NCBI GenBank assembly: GCA_963920705.1
Contig: OY987229.1
Span: 21,891,728 to 21,955,727 of the forward strand
Source of the DNA: Odiellus spinosus
Taxonomy: Eukaryota; Arthropoda; Arachnida; Opiliones; Phalangiidae
Length of the DNA: 64,000 nt
Direction of reading: 5' to 3'
Position numbers and translations under genes: made by a program. The notes beneath the pieces are model-generated. The model had not been told where the DNA came from. It was given only the letters and a program-made list of their open reading frames with translations, and did not search any database. Shown here in pieces: positions 46,912-59,135 of this stretch. The number at the start of each line of letters is the position of its first letter. The first letter of the stretch is position 1.

Positions 46912-48857
46912 ATGAACTCCCAAAATTCATCAGGGATAAATAATAGTAAGAGTTCACCTCTCAGTTTAACACGTGGAGTCCTGAGCCGGCCAGGAGGAGC
47001 CAGGGGTGGGAGGTAAGAAAAACAATCCCAGTTTATGGTATTGCGTGACTAAAATTGATTTTACACATATACTAGCTATGTCTTGGGTAAAAAAGAAAAA
47101 AAACATAATTCTTAAAATTCAAAGAAATAAGAACTATATTTAACTAAGGTCATTTAATAAAGAGTTTATGAGGATTGTGATTTGTGAGCCATGTAATTTC
47201 TATTTCGGGCACCCCTTTTTAAATTTTATTAGTTTCTTATTTAATCTTACTAAATAGTGGGTAAAGTAGTTTTAAAGTAGCGCATGCGCTTGCTTAATAC
47301 TACCTACATAATACGTCATTTTAATAATTTTGAACTTTGCGTATCATAATTCATCTTTGAAGGCTAACATCCCTTAGAGCTCCGAGGGATTTGACATTGG
47401 GTGGAGCGCCAAAAAGAACTTTTGCGCCTAACATACCTGTCAAAAAAGAGCGCCAGAAAGTTGCGTAAGTAAATACTTCATATATGGTTCTCTCTAGGAC
47501 AATTAAAGTTCTCTCCAAGTATTAATACATATACCCCTCAAATACAGAACACCAAAAGTTGAATCTTCACAATTAGATGGCAAAACAGATTTTAAAAAGA
47601 GCTACGAGAGAGGAAGAGGAAGAGGCAGAGGACGGGGTCGCGGACGTGGTAGAAATTCTGATTTAATTCAGTTACAAGGAACATTTTCAGACGGTCCAAT
47701 AGGGGGTGCTAAAAAAGGTATGTTTAACAGTAAACTTATCAAAAACTTACGCTAATTTGACTTTTTTTTCAGCTTCGTACGAAAGATACGCTGGCATTGA
47801 CAGGGACACTTCAATAACCGTACCAAAATACAAGCCAATTGGACTAAAAACCAAAGAGGAGAAGGATGATGATGATCGGCTTCTTGGAGAGTTATTGAAA
47901 GATGATGTTAGTACATTTTGAAATAAGATTCTTCGTAATTTTATGTTAATTTGAAGTATATTCTTTCAGTTTATCGATGACATCGATGATAAACATTCAA
48001 AGAAAGTGCTTCCAGTACAATTACCGCTATTGGGTGTTGAAGTTAAGAAAGAAATTCAAATTAAGGATGAAAAAGTTAATAGTACGAGGATTTTAAAGTT
48101 TTGGTCGAGAGAAATTGGCAATGGGTGTAATTTTTATATAATTACAGTAAAGAAAGAGATTTTAAGCGATGGAGAAGAACCTATGGATGTTGATCCACCA
48201 AAAACAACTATTAAAGAAAAGAAACAAAATGCGATACCTCATTACGACAAAGTTGAAGAACCGACGATTGCGGAAATATTTTCAAACAAATTCATTCCTG
48301 GTAAAATTTATTTAGCAATTTAGAATTTAAGTTCTTATTTTGTTAAATATTTCATTTTGGTCTAGATAAGGGTCAATTATTTCTTGTCCAGTTGCCGGAC
48401 AGTTTACCGGGAGCTGGTGGTCAAGCTTTTGACGATGTTAGGCCACCAAATCAGAAAAGAAACGATCCAAGTACTTCGACAGCTAAACAGGTTAAGTTTT
48501 GAATTCGTTAACTCTTCTTTGATTAGTCGATACTCGGTAATATCGTATATTCTTTTATTTTTACAGGATGAACCTGAGAAAAAACCGCAAACACCTAAAT
48601 GTTCTCTTTCCGAATATCCAGAAGGTTTAATTGGAAAATTAAAAATTTATAAGTCGGGTAAAACTAAAATGTGTTTGGGAGGCGTCGATTTCGACGTAAA
48701 GTTAGGCGCGCCGCAAGGATTTCGCCAGGAATTAGTGTCAATAAAAACTGAGAATGGAGAAGGTGAAATGATTGTTTTAGGCGACATATTCAAGAAATTA
48801 ATTTGCGTTCCTGATATGGATAGTTTAATTTCAACAGCCAAAAAACAATCAAAGTGA
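46912..48857 (+). CDS. Polr3d: DNA-directed RNA polymerase III subunit RPC4
   Basis: Pol III-specific subunit that pairs with RPC5 as a TFIIF-like module acting in initiation and termination on tRNA, 5S and other small genes. Exons: 46912-47012, 47378-47464, 47548-47717, 47773-47906, 47970-48081, 48148-48300, 48366-48490, 48567-48857; 390 aa (human 398). The N terminus is basic, with LGGAPKRTFAPNI and a long RGRGRGRGRG run. The middle is acidic and Lys-rich (two VKKEI segments, EEPMDVDPP). The C-terminal Rpc4 domain holds FLVQLPDSLPG, LIGKLKIYKSGKTKMCLGG, LGAPQGFRQELVSI and VLGDIFKKLICVPDMDSLI. The 66-nt intron at 48082-48147 has no stop and a length divisible by three, so it can also be read through. 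Several AATAAA lie just after the stop (48966 onward). Confidence 0.95.
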
Positions 48858-48965
48858 AATTTGTGTAAATATTACGATTGAACTTCAATGCCCAAATAAT
48901 TTTATATGTAACAACGCGCGAAATCTTGGAACTTAATTATTTATGCTACTAAAGTATTCTGAAAC

Positions 48966-48994
48966 AATAAAAATAAAATATTGTGTCAATAAAG
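48966..48994 (+). terminator. polyadenylation signals of POLR3D
   Basis: AATAAA at 48966 and 48989, 109 and 132 bp after the stop codon. Confidence 0.6.
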
Positions 48995-51900
48995 AGATAT
49001 CAATTGCAATATGTTTTGATTTTTTTGTTTTCTTAGTCCACATATTTCTCACACAAAGATAGATGGCGCTTTAAATATACTTTTCCCAGAAAATTCAAAT
49101 TATCCGCTAGTTGTACCAAGGATTCTTTAACCATGGATAAATTAATTGTGCCTATATTAATTAATCTTAAACCATTCGAAATCTAGTTTTCCCTCTTATA
49201 GGTCTTATATAATCTGCAGTTTTCGATCGAAGATTATATTTCGAATGGTTAGTGAAAAGAGCCCACGAAACGAGAGAGTAGAGGGACTCTGCAAGGAAGA
49301 CATTGAAACGTCATAGGCTTATCTCTCACCTCAGTGTCAACCCCCTTAGTGATGGAGAGAATACTAACTGCCTTTGTTAAGTTTTAAGGGAGAATGCAAC
49401 CTATCGATTCATTATGGTTTAAAAAGGCCTAATCCACCAGTAAACAAAATTTGCAAACAAATGTTAAACTTGAAATAAATTTAAAACTTACCCGGAAAAT
49501 AGGCTTAGCGGGATTCATGGAGATCTTGAATTGCTTCGGTGTAAGGTCTAGCGACCAATAAGCGAAGGTAGGTCGATCACGCGAGATCTCCACGAGACTT
49601 ACAATCACGTTTGATTGGTCGCTAGACCTTATAGGCGAGGAAATCCGGATCTCCATGAATCCCGCTAAGCCTATTTTCCGTGTTTTAATTTTATTTCTAG
49701 TTTAATATTTGTTCGTAAATTTTTTCACTAGTGGATTAAGCCTATTTAAACAATAAAGAGTCTCTCTTTAAGAGATGTTTGCAAAAAAAAGAAAGCTTGG
49801 GCGCTTTGATAAGCAATGTTTAAATTCATTGCAAACTCCGCTTGAAGACTAGAATAACTTGTTTACTTTGGTTTGCAGGTAAAGCAAACTGTTTCGTTGG
49901 CTAGAGGAAGGAATAATTTTATATTACATTAATGTTTTAATAACAAAATAGAACTTTTGATTTTTCATCAATGGTACCTTTGAGGCATTAAATAAAAAAG
50001 GAAAAAAAGGTGTTTACTTTAAACCAATCTAATTTTTCTAAATTTGGAATTTTTTCTGAGGCTAAAATTTAATTATTAACATAACAGAAATTCGAGTTGT
50101 TCTTTGTAAAACTCCACTAAGCGTAACCTCCGAGTGTTTCTACTTTTATATAAATAACTGTAAAAAGTTTTCGGAAGTTTAAAAATTGAGGAAATTAAGG
50201 AAATCTACAATTAAAAATAATTTGTATTTTCATTCTTTCCGTTAACCAATTCACATCGCCTTACTCGACCCGCTTGTATATGTTTTTAAGCCTCGTTTTC
50301 ATATTCGTCTGCTCAAGTTAGGGTTCATAATAAGTTTTGAAAATTAATTTCCGTGATAGCACTGGAAGGCTGGACGTTACACGATTGGTTGAAGGGGGTT
50401 TCAATTAAAAAGAACAGTGACATCTGGATCTATTTTGATTTTTAAAACCATATCTTGAATTATTAATTACACAGATATGTCTTATAATTAGTGGAATAAT
50501 CTTTAAAAAAAATCACTTGATTTTTCGATATACTATGAAAACGCGACTTTAAATCATTTCTTTTTCGAGAGTTCAAACACCGCTGGTTTAAGTAAGATTC
50601 TTAAGTCTCTCGATCGTCACTCTTGACTCAACACCGGTTTGGTCAGTTAGACAGAAGAGTCTCAGAGGTAACGAAGCTTCCCAAGCTGGTGGTTGGAACG
50701 GATTTTTCTAGAGTTCATCTAATCTATCATACCGAAAAGTGTAACTTTGGTAATCTCCAATAAAAAACATTTATGTAAGTATTGTTTTATTATTTAAATT
50801 AATCCGTGATTAAATTATATATATTTAATTGGTATAAATTAAAAGTAAAATAAAACTGGTATAGTTTAAACTATACTAGATAGATATCCAATTGAAAATG
50901 CTTACGTGTAATTCATTCGTGGTCCACGTTGCACTTTAGTTTTTTTGAATAGGTTTTTATCTATAGATGTAATAGTTTAGACGCGTTAATATCGCTACAA
51001 GGTTATATTATATTTCATTATCGATAATTATTAAAATTTATTCATTTATTCATTATTAAAATGTGAAAGATTTAAATGTTACTCCGTGGCAATTCAATCT
51101 AAGATTCAGACTTTAAATAAAATAATTTTTTTTTGGAAAATATAGTTATTGTTGGTTAATATTAAGTTTAATTATTCATTTTCTAAGGTATAATAATGAT
51201 AAATTTAAATTATTAATTATATTAATTATATTAATGTTAAACACATAGATAATATTTTATTTCTGAAACGGAAATAACAATAATATTAATACGAAAGGTA
51301 GGACTGAATTAAGTACTTCTACGAAAAATACCGCGCGAAAGCGACCTTATGACGTGTCAAAACGTGCATTACACACACGACCATAGTGCGATGACGTAAT
51401 ATTGCGAAGAACTTGGTTTTTTTTTTAATTTCGAATATGGCTAAGGGAAAGATCTCTCCCCAACCATAGTTTTAACTAATTTTAGTTAGTTCCATGCAAT
51501 TTTTTTGGATTAAAAAAGATGTGCCCTATATAACCTATATCATAATCTATAAATCGTCGAATGGAGGTCAAAGTTCATATGAGAAGATTTACGATCACTA
51601 GAGTAACTAGGTTTTTCCAAAAGTTTGTTAAAACAGGAAATTCTGGTATGAAATCGGGATAAGTACTTAATAAATTATAGTTCAGGATCAGTACTAAATG
51701 GATAAACAAAAAAATTAAGTCATTTTTCATTGATTCTTTATCTAAATGTAAGACGTGTTAGGAGGGCAAATACTCTGATTTACGCAAACAACAAAAAAAT
51801 TAAAGTTATGAGGTGTGGGTCTTAATTTGTTTGCGACGTTGGCGAAGTAGGAAATACGAAAAACAACTAGTCGCATATGGAAAAACGCCAAAACCACTTA

Positions 51901-52577
51901 ATTTTGAAGGTGACAAAGTGAATTTTATTAACTTTTGGGTTTACAACCTCAAGAGCTCTAGGTTATTGTGGTTTCTTAATCCTTATTTAGATAATTGCCC
52001 TAGATTTTACGCTCCAAAAACAGCGTAGAGATTAATTGGATAAGAATTGTAGATTTATCTAGGCCTACTAGATTTATCTCGTGAATAAACTCATTTTATT
52101 AATTCTAAAATTGTTCTGCATTTGACTTTGCTCTTTTTTTACGAAGACTAGTCATAAGCTGATAGTCTTGGATACTATAAAATTAAACTAGAGATTTTAA
52201 TGTATTTTAATTAGTTTTTAAATTACGATTATCGATCTAATTAACGTCGAAACGATTATAGACAGTATATTGGATGAAAAAATTTTTCAAAAAAGTTTTT
52301 CCTTATTCAAATCTTGCATTGTTTCCAACACTAGCATATACATTACATCCACGTTTTGAGCGAAATTGAGGTCTTTGTCCTCTTCAGGGTCAGTACCTTT
52401 TAAGATTTCGGCGCGAACAATCCGTGTCTATCTTTAAAAGGGAAGGCAAAGAGGAAAATAAAGAGATATTCCATCGTTTCTAAGAAATGTTTCCGTGTTT
52501 ATACATTCAAGAAGTGTGTCTTTAAAATGTGCCAAAATAATCGGATTCTTAGATTGACATATAATTAATTGATTTTC
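48995..52577. other. gene-free, repeat-containing region
   Basis: Holds a family-3 MITE (49388-49767) and a fragment of the older dispersed repeat (about 51382-51440). The remaining sequence is AT-rich with no recognisable coding or RNA gene; the 71-codon frame at 51813 shows no family features. Confidence 0.55.
49388..49767. mobile_element. family-3 TTAA MITE, copy 2
   Basis: Bounded by TTAA at 49384-49387 and 49768-49771. Central hairpin arms TAAGGTCTAGCGACCAAT and ATTGGTCGCTAGACCTTA. The subterminal part is shortened compared with copy 3. Confidence 0.8.
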
Positions 52578-52581
52578 TTAA

Positions 52582-53014
52582 AGGGAGGATGCAACCTTAC
52601 AACAAGTGATTTTTTTATCGATTCCTTATTGTTTAAATAGGCCTAATCCACTATTTAAAAAATTTACAAACAAACATTAAACTAGAAAAAATTTAAAACT
52701 TACCCTGAAAATAGGCTTAGTGGGATTCATGGAGGTCCCGATTTCCTCGCGTGTAAGGTCTAGCGACCAATCGCGCGCGACGTAAGTCTCGTGGAGATCT
52801 CGCGTGAACGAAGGGCCTTTGCTCATTGGTCGCTAGACCTTACACGGTCGCGATTCAGGATCTCCATGAATCCCGCTAAGCCTATTTTCAGGGTAAGTTT
52901 TCAATTTATTTCTAGTTTAATATTTGTATTGTAAACTTTTTATCGGTGGATTAGGCCTATTTAAACGATAAGGAATCGATAAAAAAATCACTTGTAATTA
53001 GGTTGCATTCTCCC
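52582..53014. mobile_element. family-3 TTAA MITE, copy 3
   Basis: Most complete copy, 433 bp, with ends AGGGAGGATGCAACCTTACA and complement, and TTAA at 52578-52581 and 53015-53018. The TTAA target is typical of piggyBac- and Kolobok-type transposases; no transposase gene is in the window. Confidence 0.85.
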
Positions 53015-53524
53015 TTTAATAACTGCACATTTATGGGAAAAATAAGTCCTATGAACATGGCCCAAAATTTGTTTTTTCAAAGACGATAAATTCCCCGCCA
53101 GGGGTCGCATTTATATCTTAATTCTGAATCTGTACTGAACGAAAAAAAAAAATTGTTTTAATTTAAACTAGGGAATTCAATTTTTCCCCAAACTTGGCCA
53201 TATGTTGTAATTCCCAGCCTACATCTCGCGTTTGATCATTTTAACGCGTGATGTTTTTACTAAACCAATGTCCAAAATCTATTTTTTTATTTTTCCCCAC
53301 CATCATTGAGTTGAAAAGGTGAACTTTATTTCGTACGTGTTGGTATCTCATGCGGGAAATAACTTTTGCCACGGTATGTTAAGTCAAGTCTATGGTGCAT
53401 TCATTAACCATGGTTCATGTCTCCCTAAATTTAGTTTCGCACCAAGAAATTTGTTCAGGAATCGTTAAAATTACTATCCATCATTTTCTGGAAAAAATGC
53501 TCAAATATTTCCTATTTTTGGCTA

Positions 53525-53715
53525 ATTTAGTTTAAGTGAGGTGTTACTACAAATGGAAATTAAGTAGCATTTTCGGAAATATCGATAAAAACGATTCAAA
53601 ATATATATACATGTCATAGAACAAAATTACAGCGACATTAAAAATAAATATTTTAAAATTTTCGAAAGTTCGAAATGAAAAATTCCCTGCAATACTACGT
53701 CATCACTATGATCAC
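53525..53715 (-). repeat. uninterrupted copy of the older dispersed repeat
   Basis: Reverse-strand homologue of 4635-4753 joined to 5091-5185, without the family-1 insertion. It shows the empty site: GACATGTATAT here, where copy 1 has GACATATGT and ATATGTATAT. Confidence 0.75.
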
Positions 53716-54014
53716 GTGATTACGTTATTGTATAGAGCCTACAGTTAATTCTCGTGATAAGGCTACTTTCACACGGTCTTTTTCGTAGAAGTACTTAATC
53801 CAGATCAAGCCCTATACCTTTCGTATGAAAATTATCGCCAATTACGTCCCAGAAATATACTACGTCATATATAGGGAAAAAAATTACCTATACATCCTTA
53901 TAACAGTAGAAAAACCACCAAAATATTCCAGTGGAGTTAGTATGACTCATGTAATACAACTTCAGCATAATAGAGATAGAAGGAAAGAAAATAAATTAAG
54001 GTAGCGAGTTCTAG

Positions 54015-54332
54015 CTGAAGCCGATGAAACCCTCCTTTGAAGTCTATTACTCCCGGGTCTTGTCTACCCCTCTCTGTATGGGTCAGTTTCAAAAAGAGCG
54101 ATTCGTACGCCTCCTAACGGTAGATATTTTCGGAGCGGGAGTTCGTCGAGCGAATGTCTCAAGCAGCCTTGGAGTTCGTCAAAAAATGTCGTCGTTTGTG
54201 GAGAGAGAGAATTTTCAATTTTGCGTAGGACCCCTCCGATCTCGTAAAATTGGGAATTTTACCCATACAGAGAGGAGCGCTATATGGAACATTAGAGTAG
54301 TAGACTTCAAAGGAGAGTTTCATCGGCTTCTG
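54015..54332 (-). mobile_element. family-1 palindromic MITE, copy 6
   Basis: Slightly shorter copy (about 318 bp, internal deletion near 54226) with a perfect 7-bp duplication GTTCTAG at 54008-54014 and 54333-54339. Left end reads CTGAAGCC instead of CAGAAGCC. Confidence 0.9.
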
Positions 54333-54339
54333 GTTCTAG

Positions 54340-55115
54340 TTTAGAGATGCCCGTATTTGAATCGGGTAGCCTTTTACAAAACTAGTTTTCTCGTTTCTGG
54401 GACAAAGTTCGTACAATCTTCTTCAATGACACGTAAAACTCGTTTATCGTGTCAAATTAAAAAGAAATTACGCTATAAAATATTATTTTATAGAGGTTAC
54501 TTTACTTTAAATACGAATTTGGGTCGCTATCTCGCCGCAAGTACCGCTCGCAATCCAGCATGGCTCTTCTCAGAAAAGAAAACCTAGACCGACTGACTCC
54601 TCATTACCTTAATCTAGTTTCGAGACTCTTTTTTTGTTCTTCGAGACGGCTGGTTGCCGTGCTATTTGTAAAAAACGATTTCTTTAGGGCTATCCCCATT
54701 TCTTACAAATTGAATATTTATTTAAAACCGATTTCCTAGTTTTATGCCGACTGCCCGAATTAACTCATTTGGCTCCTGAAAAGGTTAAGCTTATTCCATT
54801 ATCATTTGAAATGGGTTATTTTTTTTTTACAATTTGAGATATACCCGAAATAGTTAATTTATTCATACATATACAAACTTCCTAGTATCGTTGGCTTTTT
54901 TATGGTACTTGCACGCTTTTCGGTTAGCCTGAAGTAAAGTGCCACAAGGTATAGTTCTTTAAAGTGGGGTTTTAGTTTCGTGAAAAAATACTAGGATTTC
55001 TTCACAGATATAGGCTAATTTTCAGAAGGTGTCAAGGCCTCTTTCGAGTGGATTTTGAAGCTAAAATTTACACGTAGGCTACAGCCTTACCCCCGGACTT
55101 CGTCACTGCAACTTC
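54340..55115. other. intergenic DNA upstream of the calumenin gene
   Basis: Nothing recognisable; no open frame with family features. Confidence 0.5.
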
Positions 55116-55122
55116 CTACTAC

Positions 55123-55458
55123 CAGAAGCCGATGAAACCCTCCTTTGAAGTCTACTACTCCAATGTTCCATATAGCGCTCCTCTCTGTATGGGTAAAATT
55201 CCCAATTTTACGAGTTAGAAGGGGTCCTACTTCATCCCCCCTGTCTACGGAAAATTGGAAATTCTCTCTCTCCACAAACGACGACGTTTTTGGACGAACT
55301 CCAAGGTTGCTAGAGATATTCGCTCGACGAACTCCCGCTCCGAAAACATCTACCGTTAGGAGGCGTACGAATCGCGCCTTTTGAGAATAACCCCTACAGA
55401 GAGGGGTAGACAAGACCCGGGAGTAATAGACTTCAAAGGAGGGTTTCATCGGCTTCTG
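55123..55458 (+). mobile_element. family-1 palindromic MITE, copy 7
   Basis: Intact termini and a perfect 7-bp duplication CTACTAC at 55116-55122 and 55459-55465. It ends 87 bp ahead of the calumenin start codon, so it sits in the promoter or 5' UTR. Confidence 0.92.
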
Positions 55459-55545
55459 CTACTACTAACGGTTTTTCAATGGAGATTCAATTTGGTGCTC
55501 TATTTTATATCACTTTTCAGATTAGTTTAGCGTCCAATTACAACA

Positions 55546-56684
55546 ATGCGATTCAACTGGTCAGCATTGGTAGCTCTCAGTTTATGGGCGATTCTAGTCA
55601 ACGTATCGTGCGAAGAAGTCAAAGCCGCCGAGCAAGACGCGAACAAAGATGAAGATCCAACCCTTTTGAAACAAGCTCCTCCCGAAGAAGTTAAAAGAAG
55701 GATGGCGCATCTCGTCGAAGAATACGTTGACAGAGACAAAGATGGTTTCGTCTCCATCGAAGAACTTAGAGACTGGATTAAGGGTATTCACGAAGCCATA
55801 ACGCTCGATAATGTCGAACAACAATGGTCCTACTACAAGCCGGATGTTAAAGAAAACGTAGAGACTTGGGATGGTTACAAACCAGAGGAACAATGGTCAC
55901 TTAGCTGGGAAAAATACAAGACCATGACCTACCCAGAAGATGGTAAGGATATTTTCATAACTCAAAGAGCTAATAAAAAAGGATTTTTACTAACATAGTT
56001 TGAACCAACTGAAAAACCTCTCAAATAATTCGTAGTAATTATGTATTTCGATCGCAGGAAGCGTTACCGAAAGTCCAATTGCTGGTATGACGCAAAAAGA
56101 AATGCTTCAACGAGCCGAACGTCGCTGGAAATTGGCTGATTCGGACAAAGACAATAAGTTAAACAAGGAAGAATTCCACGCTTTCTTGCACCCGGACGAA
56201 TTTGACAGAATGAAAGAATTGTTGGTAACCGAAGCGACCGAAGACATGGACAAAGACAAAAACACTGAGGTATCTTTAGAGGAATACATGGAATATATGA
56301 AGAAAATGGCGGGAGTTGAAAAAGACGACCCCCAATGGGCTCCAGCTCAACAAAATCAATTCACCAACTACTTGGACAAGAACAAAGATGGTTAGTACCT
56401 TGATACAGATTATTAATTGTAAATTCTTATACCGAAACCACAAATGGTATTTTTTTAAAACATCAATAGGTTCTCTGAACAAAGAAGAAATGAAAGATTG
56501 GATACTACCACCTTACGACCGAAGTGACGCTGAGGCCTGGAGGTTGATGTCTGTAGCTGATACAGATCAAGATAACAAACTATCTAAAGATGATATTCTT
56601 AACCAATATCAATTTTTCTTGGTACTTCAACCCCCGGAGTTTTGGGCTTTAGGGGCTGAAAATAAAACACACGATGAATTTTAG
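55546..56684 (+). CDS. CALU: calumenin/reticulocalbin-type ER calcium-binding protein
   Basis: CREC-family EF-hand protein of the secretory pathway; in Drosophila the counterpart is scf. Exons 55546-55942, 56058-56390, 56470-56684; 314 aa (human calumenin 315). A signal peptide (MRFNWSALVALSLWAILVNV) leads and the protein ends in HDEF, the calumenin-type ER retention signal. EF-hand loops seen: DRDKDGFVSIEE, DSDKDNKLNKEE, DKDKNTEVSLEE, DKNKDGSLNKEE and DTDQDNKLSKDD. The second EF-hand of the family is degenerate here (around WSYYKPDVKENVETWDGYKPE), lacking a normal loop, so five rather than six sites are likely. EWA/WAL-type segments and the conserved HPDEF, EEYMEYM, KDWILPPYD are present. 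A possible acceptor, CACTTTTCAG at 55511-55520, suggests a 5' UTR intron. Confidence 0.95.
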
Positions 56685-57177
56685 AATTATTTTTTTCTCT
56701 CCCCACTAGCTTCCTTGAAATTGAGTTTTGTTCCTGTTTTATTATTTGTTTACTAAAAACATTGACCCACTTTTAAAGTTTTGGAATGAAAATTACTTTA
56801 AATACCGAATGAGACCCAGTTTTAGGGATGTTTAATGATAAATTTGCGGACTAAATATATATATGATTATATTTTTGATATTGGTGAATACACACATATT
56901 TTTAAACCTTAGGGTTAAATCTGTTTGAATCTCCTTTAGGGTATAATTGCAAAATATAGAGCGAGGCATTAATATGTGATATATTTTGAGGTAGATCTTT
57001 ACATTTTAACGATGAAAAGCCGCAGTTATACAATTCTGGATATTTGTATATTGTAAATAAATTTTTATAAAATTGGTGGAGCCAGAAATAAACTGGGTTT
57101 TTATTTTAAAAGAATTACACAAATCTCCCTAAAGAATTTGAGTAATTATTTTTTCAAAATAAATGTTTTTTGAAACG
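56685..57177. other. 3' flank of the calumenin gene
   Basis: Probable 3' UTR; AATAAA-type signals near 57054-57060 (TAAATAAATTTTT) and 57088. No repeat. Confidence 0.5.
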
Positions 57178-57182
57178 TTTAA

Positions 57183-57603
57183 CCAGAGGTATATAATAAC
57201 CCCCTTCGGGGGGGAAGTATGAAAGCCCCTATACTACCAATGCTAAAAATCACGAACAACAAGAGCCCGCTGCTGACTATCTAGGCCACTAGCTCGCGCT
57301 GGACTTCTCAATGTCGCTACTCTTGTAAATGGTCTTTGTATAAACAAGACGGCTCGATTTGTGTTTAGAACTTCCTGTCTCGGGAGTCAGGCTGTCTGTT
57401 AAAATGGAGTCGAAGGTTGACTTCGGCTCGCGAGTTCCGGAAGTGCGCGTAGGGAAAATTAAGTGAGGTTCAAAATGGTGTAACTATTTTTTGGGAGTAA
57501 TGCGGTGTGTCGATCCGCCGCGATTTACGCCGGGCACTCGTTGTTCGTCAATTTTGCCTACCTTTCATACTTCCCCCCGAAGGGGGTTATTATATACCTC
57601 TGG
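57183..57603. mobile_element. family-7 GC-rich palindromic MITE
   Basis: 421-bp element with terminal repeats CCAGAGGTATATAATAACCC and complement; the inverted similarity runs on through GGAAGTATGAAAG and GAACAACAAGAGC for about 80 bp. Flanked by TTTAA at 57178-57182 and 57604-57608. The interior is GC-richer than the region and has no convincing coding potential. Single copy in this window. Confidence 0.85.
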
Positions 57604-57608
57604 TTTAA

Positions 57609-58310
57609 CCAAAGGCTGGATAACAAGCCCAACTTTGGCCTAAACTATTACCAAAAGTCTTATTCCATAAAAGTAAACAACGCCCCGTAGCTTAAGGCCA
57701 TTTAAACGTACTAGCCCATCACTTAAATTACCAAAAAAAAAAGGTCATCACCCCTGTCTGGTTATTTTCAAAATTGCACACATTATTGGTGTATTAAATT
57801 TTTAATTAATATTCGATATTTTAAACAAAGAATATCATTTCTTGACACATGAACAGTGTACTTTTACGAGTGGTGGTTCGCAATAAATTTGACAATCTCT
57901 GCGAAAACGCATATGCGACGATTCCGACTTCTCGGACAGGGGGGCTACATTATAAAATACACGAAACAAATACAATTTAATCCCATTTCGCAAAAGTTAA
58001 TTAAGTAGCCCTAAAGTTCAGTAAGCTAATAACCAATATTTACCAGAGAGAGCATTAAGCACCATCATGATAAACACCAGTGAGAATAGTATTATAGATA
58101 CGAAGCGCATTCTGAAAATTAGAGAATTAAGGGAAAATATTCTTTTGAACACAGGCTATCATCCGTTATAATGTAGCACTTGGTGTGTGCGAGAGAAAAA
58201 ATAATTTGTGCTTCAATTTAACCCCAAAATCGTTCTCTTAATTTAATTTTAATAAAAATGCTTAATTTTTCCTAATCTTATTGACAGAGGAGGTCAAACG
58301 CTCCTAGAAA
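57609..58310. other. intergenic DNA
   Basis: No gene or repeat recognised. Confidence 0.5.
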
Positions 58311-59135
58311 TCTAGTTCTAATCTTTCAAATCCCAGAAAAATATTGAAATCTTTCAAATCCCAGAAAAATATTGAAATCTTTCAAATCCCAGAAAAATAT
58401 TGAAATCTTTCTAATCCCAGAAAAACCTTCAAATCTTTCTAATCCCAGAAAAATCTAATCTCTCTAATCCCAGAAAAATCTAATCTTTCTAATCCCAGAA
58501 AAACCTAATCTTTCAAATCCCAGAAAAATCTAATCTTTCAAACCCCAGAAAAACCTAATCTTTCAAATCCCAGAAAAATCTTCTAATCTTTCAAATCCCA
58601 GAAAAACCTAATCTTTCAAATCCCAGAAAAATCTAATCTTTCAAACCCCAGAAAAATCTAATCTTTCAAATCCCAGAAAAATCTATCTTTCAAATCCCAG
58701 AAAAATCTATCTTTCAAATCCCAGAAAAATCTATCTTTCAAATCCCAGAAAAATCTAATCTTTCAAACCCCAGAAAAATCTAATCTTTCAAATCCCAGAA
58801 AAATCTATCTTTCAAATCCCAGAAAAATCTAATCTTTCAAATCCCAGAAAAATCTATCTTTCAAATCCCAGAAAAATCTAATCTTTCAAATCCCAGAAAA
58901 ATCTATCTTTCAAATCCCAGAAAAATCTAATCTTTCAAATCCCAGAAAAATCTAATCTTTCAAACCCCAGAAAAATCTAATCTTTCTAATCCCAGAAAAA
59001 TCTAATCTTTCTAATCCCAGAAAAATCTTTCAAACCCTCAGAAAAATCTTCTAATCTTTCAAATCCCAGAAAAATCTTCTAATCTTTCTAATCCCAGAAA
59101 AATCTAATCTTTCAAATCCCAGAAAAATCTTTAAA
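58311..59135. repeat. 24-25-bp minisatellite array
   Basis: Over thirty units of TCTAATCTTTCAAATCCC-AGAAAAA with length classes of about 21, 24-25 and 28 bases, and CAAATCCC/CTAATCCC/CAAACCCC variants. Ends near 59135. Confidence 0.93.

Noticed and set aside
51813..52028. 71-codon open frame
   Set aside because: No homology cue, splice partner or codon pattern; within expected chance length for this AT-rich DNA.
54357..54587. 76-codon open frame next to family-1 copy 6
   Set aside because: Basic but featureless; no domain, signal or paralogue seen.
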